Below are positions 1-9,017 of a DNA stretch of 44,945 bases, piece by piece. The stretch lies in contig CAITHQ010000201.1 in assembly GCA_903892305.1 (NCBI GenBank), positions 1 through 44,945 on the forward strand. The letters are read 5' to 3'. The notes beneath the pieces are model-generated. The model did not search any database. It had not been told where the DNA came from and saw only the letters and a list, made by a program, of their open reading frames with translations. The DNA comes from an uncultured Alphaproteobacteria bacterium. Its GTDB lineage: Bacteria > Pseudomonadota > Alphaproteobacteria > Caulobacterales > Caulobacteraceae. The stretch's first letter is position 1. Each line of letters opens with the position of its first letter. The translations under genes were made by a program, and so were the position numbers.

Positions 1-21
1 GCCCGCCGAATGGGGACTTAC

Positions 22-2385
22 ATGAAAATGAAACTCTTAGGCGGCGTTGCCGCCGCAACTCTGACCTTGGCGATGGGTCCAGCATGGGCCGCAGATGTCG
101 TTGCAGCCGCCGCACCGTCTGCCGAAGTCGAAGAAATCGTCGTCTACGGCAAGGGCGAAAGCCGCCAGGTCCAGGAAATCCCGGTCCAAGACATTGCACA
201 GGCTGCGCCTGGCACAAGTCCAATCAAGCTGGTTGAAAAGCTTCCGGGCGTGAACTTCCAGTCGGCCGATGCCTTCGGTGCCTATGAGTGGTCGACCCGG
301 ATTTCCATTCGCGGTTTCAACCAAAACCAGCTGGGCTTCACCCTGGACGGTATTCCCCTGGGCGATATGAGCTATGGCAATTTCAACGGCCTGCACATCA
401 GCCGCGCGATTTCGTCTGAAGACCTCGGCGGCGTGAAGCTGGCCCAGGGTGCCGGCTCACTGGCAACTGCGTCGACCTCAAACCTGGGCGGTGCCCTGCA
501 GTTCGCCAGCCGCGCCCCCTCCGACACCATGGCAGCCCTGGTCTCTGCGACCTATGGCTCCGACAACACCTCACGCATCTTCCTGCGTGGCGAAACCGGC
601 GTAACGGCGACAGGCGGCAAGGCCTATCTCTCCTATGCCCGCCAGCAGGCTGACAAGTGGAAGGGTCAGGGCGAGCAGAAGCAAGAACAGATCGATTTTA
701 AGTTCGTCCAGCCGATCGGCGATTTCACCCTGATTGGCCTCTACGACTATTCCAAGCGCCGCGAGAATGACTACCAGGATCTGTCCTTCGACATGATCAA
801 GCGCCTTGGCTACAGCCTCGACAACAATACCGGGCATTGGGCCGACGCGGTTCAGATCGCCAAGGCCTATAATACGGCGTCCAACTATGCCGGCGCTAAG
901 CCCATCCTCGACGGCAATGGCTGCTATACCGGTTCAGGCACCAACCCCTATCCGGGCAAGATCACCTGCGTCGACGACAGCTATTATGACGCCTCTGGCC
1001 TGCGGAACGACAAGCTCTGGGCTCTCGGCCTGTCCGGCCCGATCGGAGACTTGAAGGTCGACGGCAAGATCTATGGTCACACCAATGACGGCCAAGGCAC
1101 CTGGTACACACCCTATGTGCCCTCACCGGCCTACGGGGTCGTTGGGGCCACAACCAGCAACGCACCCCTGTCCGTCCGCACCACCGAATACGCCATCGAC
1201 CGTTTAGGCGCGATCGGCAATGCGACCTGGACCCTTGGGGCCCACAGCATCAGCTTCGGCGGCTGGATTGAAGAAAATCACTTCAACCAGTCTCGGCGGT
1301 TCTACGGCCTTGATCTGGCCTCGCCGCGCTCGTCCTTGGAATTCATGACCAAGCCCTTCTACACCCAGTGGGAATACGCCTTTAAGACCAAGACGACCCA
1401 GGGATATGTGGAAGATGTCTGGTCGGTCAACGACGCCGTGAAGGTCAATTTCGGCTTCAAGGCTGTGAAGGTTGAAGTCGGCGCCAGCACCATCCAGGGA
1501 TCGCCTGTTCTGAAGGGAACCATCACGTCTAAGGATGGCTTCCTGCCGCAGGTTGGGGTCAGCTACAAGATTAACAACGATCATGAACTCTTCGCGGGCT
1601 ACACTGAAAACATGCGCGCTTTTGGTGGGGCCCATACCGGTGCCTCGCCCTTTGCTGGCAATCAGGCAACCTTCGACCTGATCATCGGGACAACCAAGCT
1701 CGCCAATGGCAAGGCCCTGACCCTACAGCCTGAAACCTCCAAGACCCTGGAAGCTGGCTGGCGCTTCAATACCGGCGATGTCCAGGGCGTTGCCGCGGTC
1801 TATTATGTGGAATTCAAGAACCGCCTTCTGGGCAATTCCACCGGTGCAGGCATTGTCGGCAATCCGACCGTGCTCTCCAATGTCGGCGGGGTGAAGTCCA
1901 AGGGCCTTGAAACCGCCGCAACCTGGAAGGTCTCGGACGCCTGGAGCCTGTTCGGTTCCTACGCCTATAATGACAGCACCTATTCGGACAATGTTCTGGA
2001 TCCGACCTCTGGGGCGGTTCTCAAGGCCATTTCCGGCAAGACGGTGACCGACACGCCGAAGCATCTGTTCAATGCCGAACTGGCCTATGATCAGAACGGT
2101 TGGTACGCCAAACTCGGCGCGCACATGACCTCCAAGCGCTTCTTCACCTACACAAATGATCAGAGCGTGCCTGCGGTCACGACAGCTGACCTTTCGGCGG
2201 GCTACCGCTTTGAAGGTGAAGGTCTGACCAAGGGTCTGGAAATCCAGGCGAACATCACCAACCTCTTCGACAAGCAGTACATCTCGACGATCGGCTCCAA
2301 TGGCTTTGGCTATGCTGGCGATAATCAGACCCTGCTGAACGCCGCCCCGCGGCAGGCCTTCATTACGGTGCGCAAGGCCTTCTAA
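22..2385 (+). CDS. TonB-dependent outer-membrane receptor
   Basis: An outer-membrane beta-barrel that imports a scarce ligand using energy from TonB-ExbBD. The product is about 787 residues. A signal peptide (MKMKLLGG... ending near WAA) is followed by a TonB-box-like EEIVVYG, a plug domain with the typical ISIRGF and LDGIPLGD segments, and a long barrel. The end is typical of the family: NITNLFDKQYIS near the C-terminus and a terminal Phe. I place the start at 22 because a GGGGA ribosome site precedes that ATG at good spacing and the signal peptide then begins cleanly; an in-frame ATG at 10 would add four residues. The gene stands alone, and a strong hairpin follows it. The substrate cannot be read from sequence; no heme, siderophore or cobalamin partner gene is adjacent. 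Family call is secure, ligand unknown. Confidence 0.93.
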   Translation: MKMKLLGGVAAATLTLAMGPAWAADVVAAAAPSAEVEEIVVYGKGESRQVQEIPVQDIAQAAPGTSPIKLVEKLPGVNFQSADAFGAYEWSTRISIRGFNQNQLGFTLDGIPLGDMSYGNFNGLHISRAISSEDLGGVKLAQGAGSLATASTSNLGGALQFASRAPSDTMAALVSATYGSDNTSRIFLRGETGVTATGGKAYLSYARQQADKWKGQGEQKQEQIDFKFVQPIGDFTLIGLYDYSKRRENDYQDLSFDMIKRLGYSLDNNTGHWADAVQIAKAYNTASNYAGAKPILDGNGCYTGSGTNPYPGKITCVDDSYYDASGLRNDKLWALGLSGPIGDLKVDGKIYGHTNDGQGTWYTPYVPSPAYGVVGATTSNAPLSVRTTEYAIDRLGAIGNATWTLGAHSISFGGWIEENHFNQSRRFYGLDLASPRSSLEFMTKPFYTQWEYAFKTKTTQGYVEDVWSVNDAVKVNFGFKAVKVEVGASTIQGSPVLKGTITSKDGFLPQVGVSYKINNDHELFAGYTENMRAFGGAHTGASPFAGNQATFDLIIGTTKLANGKALTLQPETSKTLEAGWRFNTGDVQGVAAVYYVEFKNRLLGNSTGAGIVGNPTVLSNVGGVKSKGLETAATWKVSDAWSLFGSYAYNDSTYSDNVLDPTSGAVLKAISGKTVTDTPKHLFNAELAYDQNGWYAKLGAHMTSKRFFTYTNDQSVPAVTTADLSAGYRFEGEGLTKGLEIQANITNLFDKQYISTIGSNGFGYAGDNQTLLNAAPRQAFITVRKAF

Positions 2386-2401
2386 GGCGCACACAGTCCA
2401 G

Positions 2402-2455
2402 GCGACGTGGGAAAGGTTTGGTCCTTGCCCACGTCGCTATGGTCATTTCGATTTC
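2402..2455 (+). terminator. Strong hairpin behind the TonB receptor, probable terminator
   Basis: The arms GCGACGTGGG (2402-2411) and CCCACGTCGC (2427-2436) pair perfectly over 10 bp. After one mismatch the stem continues with AAGG/CCTT, closing on a six-base loop. The following bases are only moderately T-rich (to about 2455), so this may be a terminator or a 3' end-stabilising structure. It begins 17 bases after the receptor stop. Confidence 0.6.
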
Positions 2456-2496
2456 GACGCTGTCAAATGGCCTCCGACGCTTATGGAGTTAGGGGC

Positions 2497-4077
2497 ATGA
2501 TGAAGGCGGTTCTGACAATAGCTGTGATCCTGGCCGCCGGAGGCGCTCAGGCGCAAGACGATCCCGCCTTCCAGTCCATGGCGCAATTCCAGGCCCAGAT
2601 CGCCGCTGGCAAGGCCAGTTCTGTCTCGATCACTGAGGCCTACCTAGCCCGGATTAAGGCCCTGGATCGCAAGGGTTCCAAACTCAACAGCATTATCGCG
2701 TTAAATCCTCACGCCCTGGCTGACGCCAAGGCCTTGGATGCTGAACGCAAGGCCGGCCATATTCGGGGGCCCCTTCACGGCCTGCCCATACTGCTCAAAG
2801 ACAATATTGAGTCCGCCGACGGCACGGCGACCACTGCGGGCTCCCTGGCCTTGAAGGCTAACATCACCAACCGCGATGCGCCCCTAGTCAAACGCTTGAC
2901 CGACGCTGGCGCTGTGATCCTGGGCAAGGCCAACCTGTCGGAATGGGCCAATTACCGCTCGACCCGATCCGTCAGTGGCTGGAGCGCCATGGGCGGCCTA
3001 GTGCGCAATCCCTATGGCCTGGATCGCAGTTCCTGTGGCTCTAGTGCCGGGACAGGCTCTGCCATCGCGGCCGGTCTGGCCGCCGGGGGCGTCGGCACAG
3101 AAACCGACGGCTCCATTACCTGCCCTGCCGCCATCAATGGTCTGGTGGGTTTGAAGCCGACGGTCGGTTTGGTCTCGCGGACCTTTGTCGTGCCCATATC
3201 AGCCAGCCAGGACACAGCCGGCCCCATGACTCGCCATGTGGCGGATGCAGCAGCCATGCTGACCGCCATGGCCGGATCTGATCCCGACGATCCGGCCACC
3301 GTGGAGGCAGACCAACACAAGGTCGATTATCTGGCGGGCCTCGACGCTAAATCGCTAAAGAGCGCGCGACTTGGAATTCTAAGGATTACGGCAGGTCGCT
3401 CTGCCCAGGCCGATGCCCTATTCGCCGAAACCGCTAAGGCGTTGGAAGCCGCGGGCGCAACCCTGGTGGAGGTCAAGATTCCTGACCTGCCGGCGATCAG
3501 CACCGCAGAAGAGTTGATCCTGCGGACCGAGTTCAAGGCAGGGGTCAACGCCTATCTGGCCTCCACCAACCCTGAGAAGGTCAAGACCCGGACCTTGGCC
3601 GACCTCATCGCCTTCAATGCCACTGAGTCCAAGGAGCTGGCGCTATTTGGCCAAGAAATCTTCATCGCCAGTCAGGCCGGACCAGGCCTAGATGACCCCG
3701 CCTACCTAAAGGCCAAGGCCGACGCCAAACGCCTGGCGGGCGCCGAAGGCATAGACGCGCTAATCGCCAAGGACCATCTGGACGCCCTGATCGCTTGGAG
3801 CGGGCCGACCGGGATTGTTGATCCCGTCAATGGAACCCGGGTCTTCGGCCCGCCTTCTGGCCTCGCGGCCGTCGCCGGCTACCCGCATCTGACCGTGCCC
3901 ATGGGCTATGTTTCAGGCCTGCCTGTGGGCCTGTCTTTCATGGGCCCGGCCTGGTCCGAGGCCAAGATCTTGAGCTTGGGCTACGCCTTTGAGCAAATGA
4001 CCAAGGCGCGGCGCAACCCGACCTTCCCCGCCAGCGTCATGACCCGACCTGACATCGCCCCCGCAATCGACCCCTAA
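2497..4077 (+). CDS. Exported amidase-signature hydrolase
   Basis: A member of the amidase signature family (Ser-cisSer-Lys hydrolases acting on C-N amide bonds). With the start at 2497 the protein has 526 residues and opens with a clean signal peptide ending near AQA, so it should act in the periplasm or outside. The catalytic lysine is in LLKDN (about K101), the cis-serine in the CGSSAG loop (about S182), and the nucleophile in GTETDGSI (about S206), matching the family's order and spacing. Unusual is the SCGSSAGTGS loop in place of the common GGSSGGS. A longer frame begins at 2407, but that extension lacks signal character, whereas GGAGTTAGGGG lies just before 2497. Substrate unknown; it could be a peptide amide, aryl amide or wall-derived amide. 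It follows the receptor by about 110 bases, with a hairpin between, so shared transcription is doubtful. Confidence 0.88.
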   Translation: MMKAVLTIAVILAAGGAQAQDDPAFQSMAQFQAQIAAGKASSVSITEAYLARIKALDRKGSKLNSIIALNPHALADAKALDAERKAGHIRGPLHGLPILLKDNIESADGTATTAGSLALKANITNRDAPLVKRLTDAGAVILGKANLSEWANYRSTRSVSGWSAMGGLVRNPYGLDRSSCGSSAGTGSAIAAGLAAGGVGTETDGSITCPAAINGLVGLKPTVGLVSRTFVVPISASQDTAGPMTRHVADAAAMLTAMAGSDPDDPATVEADQHKVDYLAGLDAKSLKSARLGILRITAGRSAQADALFAETAKALEAAGATLVEVKIPDLPAISTAEELILRTEFKAGVNAYLASTNPEKVKTRTLADLIAFNATESKELALFGQEIFIASQAGPGLDDPAYLKAKADAKRLAGAEGIDALIAKDHLDALIAWSGPTGIVDPVNGTRVFGPPSGLAAVAGYPHLTVPMGYVSGLPVGLSFMGPAWSEAKILSLGYAFEQMTKARRNPTFPASVMTRPDIAPAIDP

Positions 4078-4154
4078 CGAACACGCCTTCGCCTAGATTC
4101 TGCCTCTTACGGTCTCCAAGCTGAAATACGGGGGCCACAAAGGAGGCGAGGAAA

Positions 4155-5921
4155 ATGTCCAGTTTGCGTAAGGGCGCCCATATCGCGCTGTGTCTATTCA
4201 CCGCCGGCAGCGCGCCAGCCCCTGTCTTCGCCGCCCCGGCGGCGGTCAGCGACGGCGAGCCCACCGCGCAGGCTTGCGCCAAGCTCGGCTATCCCATCCC
4301 CAGGACAGAGGTGGAAGAATCCTACATAGCCCACAGGAAAAGGAGGGCCCCCTACCCGACCGCTCTCGCCTACGCGCCGCCGCCGCCGCCTCCGACTCCG
4401 CCGCCGGCTGTCATGATGGCTGCACCCAGAATGGGCTTGCCTTTTGTGTCGGCAAAGCCTGTGGCGCCAGGGTCAACCCGGATGGCGGGAGACGTTGAGA
4501 CTGAGCGTTATCCCCACGCCACCGCCAACCCCATAAAGCGGACCGCAGAAGAACCTGTCTCCACCCTGTCTGCGGATGTCGACACCGCCGCCTACGCCAA
4601 TGTTCGGCGGATGCTGCAGAACGGTCAGACCCCGCCGTCGGACGCCGTGCGCGTCGAGGAAATGCTGAACTATTTCGACTATGGCTATGCCAAGCCGGAA
4701 TCCCCAGACGTCCCCTTCAAACCCAGCATCACGGTGACGCCGTCCCCCTGGTCGCAGGATCGTCAAATCCTGCACATTGGCCTTCAAGGCTATGACATAC
4801 CCCGCGCCGAACAACCGCCACTCAACCTGGTCTTTTTGATCGACACCTCCGGCTCCATGTCGTCTGAGGAACGCTTGCCCCTGGCCCGAAAGGCGCTGAA
4901 CCTGCTGGTCTCGCAACTGCGACCCCAGGATCACGTCGCCATGGTCGCCTATGCCGGATCGGCGGGCGAGGTCTTGGCACCGACTTCAGGCGCACAGAAA
5001 CTGAAGATGCGCTGCGCCCTGGGCGCCCTGGAGTCCGGCGGCTCAACCGCGGGCGGAGAGGGGCTCTCCCTGGCCTACGAGGTGGCCCAAAGGAACTTCG
5101 ACCCCAAGGCGGTGAACCGGGTCATTCTGATGACTGACGGCGACTTCAATGTCGGGGTCGCAGATCCCGCCAAGCTCACAGATTTTGTCGTCGAGAAACG
5201 CAAGACCGGGGTCTACCTGTCGGTCTATGGCTTTGGCGGCGGGAACTATAACGACACCCTGATGCAGGCCCTGGCGCAGAATGGCAATGGGACCGCCGGC
5301 TATATCGACACCCTGTCCGAGGCGCGGAAGGCCTTCCGTGACGACTTCTCCGGCTCGCTTTTCCCCATTGCTGACGACGTCAAGATCCAGGTGGAGTTCA
5401 ATCCGGCCCAGGTCTCAGAATATCGACTAATCGGCTACGAGACCCGTCTGCTCAACCGCGAAGACTTCAACAATGACAAGGTCGACGCTGGCGAGGTGGG
5501 GTCTGGAACCTCCGTCACCGCCCTCTATGAGATCACGCCCGCTGGAGCGCAGCCGTCCAGCGATCCTTTGCGCTATGGTCAGTCTATGCTGGCGGCGTCC
5601 ACAGGCGCCGGCGACGAAATCGCCTTCCTGAAGGTACGCTATAAACTGCCAGGCCAATCGGACTCTCATCTGATCAGCCGACCCATTGGCAAGTCTGATG
5701 TCGCCCAATCTGCGAGTTCAGCCCCAGAGGCGACGCGGTGGGCCCTGGCGGTCGCGGGATTCAGTCAGAAACTGCGCCATGATCCGTGGGTCTTAGACCG
5801 GTTTGGCTGGAAGCAGATCTACGCCCTGGCCGACAGCGCCAAGGGTGACGATCCCTTCGCGTTGAGGGCGGAATTCCTCAGCCTCGTCCGGGCCGCTGAA
5901 GGCCCGGAACGCGGCGAGTAG
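4155..5921 (+). CDS. Exported von Willebrand factor A protein, YfbK-like
   Basis: A 588-residue exported protein related to E. coli YfbK. A signal peptide (ending near FAAPAA) is followed by a proline-rich linker near residues 74-85. Next comes the conserved segment before the VWA domain (STLSADVDTAAYANVRRML...RVEEMLNYFDY), then a VWA domain whose metal site DTSGS begins near residue 230, with TDGDFNVG near residue 327. The C-terminal part resembles DUF3520. VWA domains of this type bind protein ligands through Mg2+, but the partner here is unknown. The start is supported by AGGAGG just upstream. It ends one base before the convergent acyl-CoA dehydrogenase stop, so the two genes' transcripts must meet there. 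YfbK-family functions are poorly defined; envelope location is inference from the signal peptide. Confidence 0.88.
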   Translation: MSSLRKGAHIALCLFTAGSAPAPVFAAPAAVSDGEPTAQACAKLGYPIPRTEVEESYIAHRKRRAPYPTALAYAPPPPPPTPPPAVMMAAPRMGLPFVSAKPVAPGSTRMAGDVETERYPHATANPIKRTAEEPVSTLSADVDTAAYANVRRMLQNGQTPPSDAVRVEEMLNYFDYGYAKPESPDVPFKPSITVTPSPWSQDRQILHIGLQGYDIPRAEQPPLNLVFLIDTSGSMSSEERLPLARKALNLLVSQLRPQDHVAMVAYAGSAGEVLAPTSGAQKLKMRCALGALESGGSTAGGEGLSLAYEVAQRNFDPKAVNRVILMTDGDFNVGVADPAKLTDFVVEKRKTGVYLSVYGFGGGNYNDTLMQALAQNGNGTAGYIDTLSEARKAFRDDFSGSLFPIADDVKIQVEFNPAQVSEYRLIGYETRLLNREDFNNDKVDAGEVGSGTSVTALYEITPAGAQPSSDPLRYGQSMLAASTGAGDEIAFLKVRYKLPGQSDSHLISRPIGKSDVAQSASSAPEATRWALAVAGFSQKLRHDPWVLDRFGWKQIYALADSAKGDDPFALRAEFLSLVRAAEGPERGE

Positions 5922-5922
5922 C

Positions 5923-7149
5923 TTAGCGGCCTGTAGGCATGTCCTTGAAGGCCACGTCCTTATCGACGCGAATATCGCCGGGCAGGCCAAGGACCCGCTC
6001 GGCGATAATGTTCTTCAGGATTTCATCCGTGCCGCCGGCGATCCGAAGACCAGGGGCGAACATGACTGAGCTCTGGAAGCCGCCGTGCTGCGGGGCCAGG
6101 TCGACATCATTGATGATGCCGTACTGATCGAGCATTTCCAGGGCTTCATTGGCAAGGTCCTGCATTTGCACGGCCGACACGATCTTGCCGATGGAACTTT
6201 CTGGGCCAGGCGTCTGGCCCCGGGACAGGGCGGTCATGGTCCGGTTGCGGGTGTGCTTTAGGCCTTCGGCCTGGACGTACCAATCGGCCAGCTTCTCGCG
6301 AAGCGAGCTGTCCTTCAGGGCCGGACCGCCGTCCATGCCCGGCGTCTGACGGGCGGCTTCCATGAACTGAGACCAGCCCATGCCCGTGGCCCCGCCGACG
6401 GCGAGACGCTCGTTCATCAGGGTGACCAGGCTGACCTTCCAGCCATCGCCAATACCACCAAGGCGCTGGCTATCCTTGATCCGCAGATCGGTGAAGAAAA
6501 CTTCGTTGAAGCCCGATCCGCCCGACATCTGATGGATCGGCTTCACCTCGACCGCCGGATCCTTCATGTCGATCCAGAACATGGTCAGACCCTTGTGCTT
6601 GGGCACAGTGGGATCGGTACGAACGATGACAATGCCGAAGTCCGAGAACTGGGCACCGGTGGTCCAGACCTTCTGGCCATTGATAATCCAGTCGCCAGAG
6701 CCATCGGAGGCGCGCTCGGCCTTGGTGCGGGCAGCGGCCACGTCAGATCCCCCGGACGGTTCTGAGAACAGCTGGCACCAGATCTCTTCGCCACGGATGG
6801 CGGGGCCGGAGAACCGCGCCTTGGTGGCCTCATCGGCAAAGTTCATCACGGTCGGTACGCACATGCCCAGACCGATCTGGAAGGGATTGCCAGGGATTGG
6901 ATAATTAGCCTCTTCCTGGCCGAAAATCACGCTCTGCAAGGGCGTACCGCCCTGCCCGCCCCATTCCTTGGGCCAGGTAATGCAGGCATAGCCCGCCGCA
7001 GCCTTCTTGGCCTGCCAGGCTCTTGAATCGGCCAGGGAGTCTGAACCCTCTGGGTCAGATCCCACATGCGCCTTTGGGGCATTGGCTTCGAGCCAGGTCT
7101 TCACCTGAGCGCGGTAGGCGGCTTCTTCGTGTGAATCGTTGAAATCCAT
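5923..7149 (-). CDS. Acyl-CoA dehydrogenase, probable catalytic subunit
   Basis: A flavoenzyme of about 408 residues that would introduce an alpha-beta double bond into an acyl-CoA thioester and pass electrons to ETF. Family hallmarks are WPKEWGGQGG, CQLFSEPSGGSD, INGQKVWTTGA and the C-terminal GGTDEILKNIIAERVLGLPG. A glutamate in LMNERLAVGG (about E247) lies where isovaleryl-CoA dehydrogenase has its catalytic base (LDLER), and the MCAD-type glutamate near the C-terminus is absent. The start at 7149 begins MDFNDSHEE and is preceded by AAAGGACA; a longer reading from 7275 overlaps the upstream gene and adds a non-family tail. It lies 14 bases downstream of a second dehydrogenase, so the two are probably one transcript. 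The exact acyl chain (fatty acid, branched or sterol side chain) is unknown. Confidence 0.9.
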   Translation of the reverse strand: MDFNDSHEEAAYRAQVKTWLEANAPKAHVGSDPEGSDSLADSRAWQAKKAAAGYACITWPKEWGGQGGTPLQSVIFGQEEANYPIPGNPFQIGLGMCVPTVMNFADEATKARFSGPAIRGEEIWCQLFSEPSGGSDVAAARTKAERASDGSGDWIINGQKVWTTGAQFSDFGIVIVRTDPTVPKHKGLTMFWIDMKDPAVEVKPIHQMSGGSGFNEVFFTDLRIKDSQRLGGIGDGWKVSLVTLMNERLAVGGATGMGWSQFMEAARQTPGMDGGPALKDSSLREKLADWYVQAEGLKHTRNRTMTALSRGQTPGPESSIGKIVSAVQMQDLANEALEMLDQYGIINDVDLAPQHGGFQSSVMFAPGLRIAGGTDEILKNIIAERVLGLPGDIRVDKDVAFKDMPTGR

Positions 7150-7163
7150 AATCTCGATGTCCT

Positions 7164-8276
7164 TTAAGCGGCCGCATTGCGGCGTTCGAGGTGGCTGACA
7201 AGTCGTTCTTTCCAGATCCGGGGCGCGCCGGCCACCAGGGACAGTTGGCGAGACCGCCGATAGTAGAAGTGGCAATCCATCTGCCAGGTAAAGCCGATAC
7301 CGCCGTGGGTCTGGATGTTTTCCTTAGACGCAAACCAGAAGGCTTCTGAGGCCGCAATCCGGGCCGCACTCGCGGCGATGGGCAGCTCGCTGGCATCGGT
7401 ATTGAGCGCCCAGGCTCCGTAATAGGCATTGGAGCGGGCCAGTTCGTTCTTCACATACATGTCGGCCAGCTTGTGCTTGATGGCCTGATAGCTGGCGATG
7501 GTGCGGCCAAAGGCGTAGCGCTCGAGGGCATAGTCCTTGGCCATTTCCAGGCTGCGGTCAGCGCCGCCGGTCTGTTCGAAGGCCAGCAGGATGGCGGCGC
7601 GGTCAAGGATTTGTTCCAGCAGGTTAAGGCCTTCGCCAGCACCGCCCAAGCGCTCAGCCTTGGCACCTGAGAAGGTCACCTTGGCGGCATCACGGGTTGG
7701 GTCCAGGGTCTTGAGCGGCTCACGGACGACACCGGCCATATCCACCAGATAGAGGCCCGGTTGACCGCCTTCCTTGGCCAGGACCAGGGCAACGTCAGCG
7801 ATATCGCCATCGGTCACAGGGATCTTGACCCCCGACAGCTTACCGCCGTCAACGCTGGCCGAGAGCGTCGCCGCCGAAACCGCACCAGGTCCTTCCGAGG
7901 TCGCCAAGCAGCCGATGATCTCACCCGCCGCGATCTTGGGCAGATAGGCTGATTTCTGGGCTTCTGTCCCGGCCAGCATGATGGCTTCGGCCAGCATATA
8001 GACTGTGGAAGCAAAGGGGATCGGCGCCACAACGCGGCCGAGTTCCTCGGCAATCACGCACAGCTCAAGATGCCCCAAACCCAGGCCGCCGTGGGCTTCA
8101 GGGATGGCTGCGCCTAGCCAGCCTTGGGCCGCGACGGCCTTCCAGAGGTCGGCGTCATAGGCCTTGGCGTCATCTTCCAGCACCTTGCGCACCTGCGAGG
8201 TTGGGCAGTTGGCTTCCAGGAACTTGCGCGCCTCGCCCTTTAGAAATTTTTGGTCGTCCGAAAAGTCGAAATTCAT
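7164..8276 (-). CDS. Acyl-CoA dehydrogenase, probable non-catalytic partner subunit
   Basis: About 370 residues with the acyl-CoA dehydrogenase fold: N-terminal FSDDQKFLKGEARKFL, the GGLGLGHLELCVIAEELGR segment, and C-terminal IQTHGGIGFTWQMDCHFYYRRSR. Both usual positions for the catalytic base are altered. The helix-G position reads ILDRAAIL (Asp near 225 in place of Glu), and the C-terminal loop reads LVAGAP with no Glu. That pattern is known from alpha-beta heteromeric acyl-CoA dehydrogenases, in which one subunit has lost the base, so I infer that it pairs with the enzyme encoded immediately downstream. ATG at 8276 fits the family's N-terminus and follows GAGGGCGG; a GTG at 8288 would add four residues. 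It is the first gene of the pair, and its upstream region is shared with the divergent gene at 8421. Confidence 0.88.
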   Translation of the reverse strand: MNFDFSDDQKFLKGEARKFLEANCPTSQVRKVLEDDAKAYDADLWKAVAAQGWLGAAIPEAHGGLGLGHLELCVIAEELGRVVAPIPFASTVYMLAEAIMLAGTEAQKSAYLPKIAAGEIIGCLATSEGPGAVSAATLSASVDGGKLSGVKIPVTDGDIADVALVLAKEGGQPGLYLVDMAGVVREPLKTLDPTRDAAKVTFSGAKAERLGGAGEGLNLLEQILDRAAILLAFEQTGGADRSLEMAKDYALERYAFGRTIASYQAIKHKLADMYVKNELARSNAYYGAWALNTDASELPIAASAARIAASEAFWFASKENIQTHGGIGFTWQMDCHFYYRRSRQLSLVAGAPRIWKERLVSHLERRNAAA

Positions 8277-8355
8277 TTCCGCCCTCACCCGGCATCTGCC
8301 GGTCCATAGTGATCTTGGTGACGACCATACGCGCCTTGCAGGCCCCCTGGGAAGA

Positions 8356-8370
8356 TTGACTTGGCGTCAA
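8356..8370. promoter_or_regulatory. Inverted repeat TTGAC-N5-GTCAA between divergent genes
   Basis: A perfect 5 bp inverted repeat, TTGAC TTGGC GTCAA, lies in the 144 bp between the acyl-CoA dehydrogenase pair (minus) and the hypothetical gene at 8421 (plus). It could be an operator. TTGAC also resembles a -35 element on either strand, but I found no convincing matching -10, so this is a weak call. Confidence 0.3.
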
Positions 8371-8420
8371 CAATTTCAGGGTTTTATGGGGAAGATCGAT
8401 TTTGATTTTAGGACCTCGCC

Positions 8421-8996
8421 ATGGCCAAGGCCGTTTTTCATAGAAACCAGCGGGTCTGGGTTGAAAGCGTGGGCGCCTGGGCGGTGATCGAAAAGATCAA
8501 TCCGGTCTGGGTCCGCGGCTTTGATGAGCCCGTAAAGGTTAGTTATGACGTTGGCTTAGGTCGGGATTTTCAGACGCACGAATTGCGCGCGGAACAATTC
8601 GAGGAAGAAGCGGACGTGGACATCGGGCCACGCTGGCGGCTCCTCCGCGCGCACAATAGATGGCAGACGATCGAAGACTGTCGCCAACACCCCTATCCGG
8701 GCAGCTTTCCCGTCGTGGTCACGGACGCGAACGACTGGGGTGGTTGGCGAACACCGGGTGCCGAATATGATCGTGATCCGCATAAGATTGAATACCAGGC
8801 CCGGCTGATTGCCTCTGCGCCGCATTTGCTCGCGATTGCTAGGTCTGTGGCCGCCTTGACGGCATCGACCCCCCGTCCGTCTGCTGAACTCAAGCGCCTA
8901 GCCTCAGAGGCTGGCAAGGTGGAAAAATTCCTGAAGGACTCGCCTGCCCCCCCAGAGGGGACGGACCTGGACGATGACGTAGCGAAGGCTGGATAA
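8421..8996 (+). CDS. Hypothetical protein, 191 residues
   Basis: I do not recognise this family. The product is soluble, with no signal peptide or membrane segment. The N-terminal 60 residues (FHRNQRVWVESVGAWAVIEK...) look like a small beta-rich module. Residues about 90-150 contain VVVTDANDWGG followed by EYQARLIASAPHLLAIARS. That second motif resembles the ARLIAAAPELL stretch found at the ends of many small phage and accessory proteins, a similarity I recall rather than one I can test here. The last 20 residues are acidic and proline-containing. ATG at 8421 gives the full frame; a conventional ribosome site is not obvious (TTTAGGACCTCGCC). It is transcribed away from the acyl-CoA dehydrogenases and converges on the glycosyltransferase gene 24 bases later. 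Confidence 0.75.
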   Translation: MAKAVFHRNQRVWVESVGAWAVIEKINPVWVRGFDEPVKVSYDVGLGRDFQTHELRAEQFEEEADVDIGPRWRLLRAHNRWQTIEDCRQHPYPGSFPVVVTDANDWGGWRTPGAEYDRDPHKIEYQARLIASAPHLLAIARSVAALTASTPRPSAELKRLASEAGKVEKFLKDSPAPPEGTDLDDDVAKAG

Positions 8997-9017
8997 AGAT
9001 TGCAAGGGCCTGAAAGT

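Noticed and set aside
1723-2394. 223-codon minus-strand frame inside the TonB receptor
   Set aside because: It lies opposite a well-supported coding frame, has no family features, and arises from codon bias.
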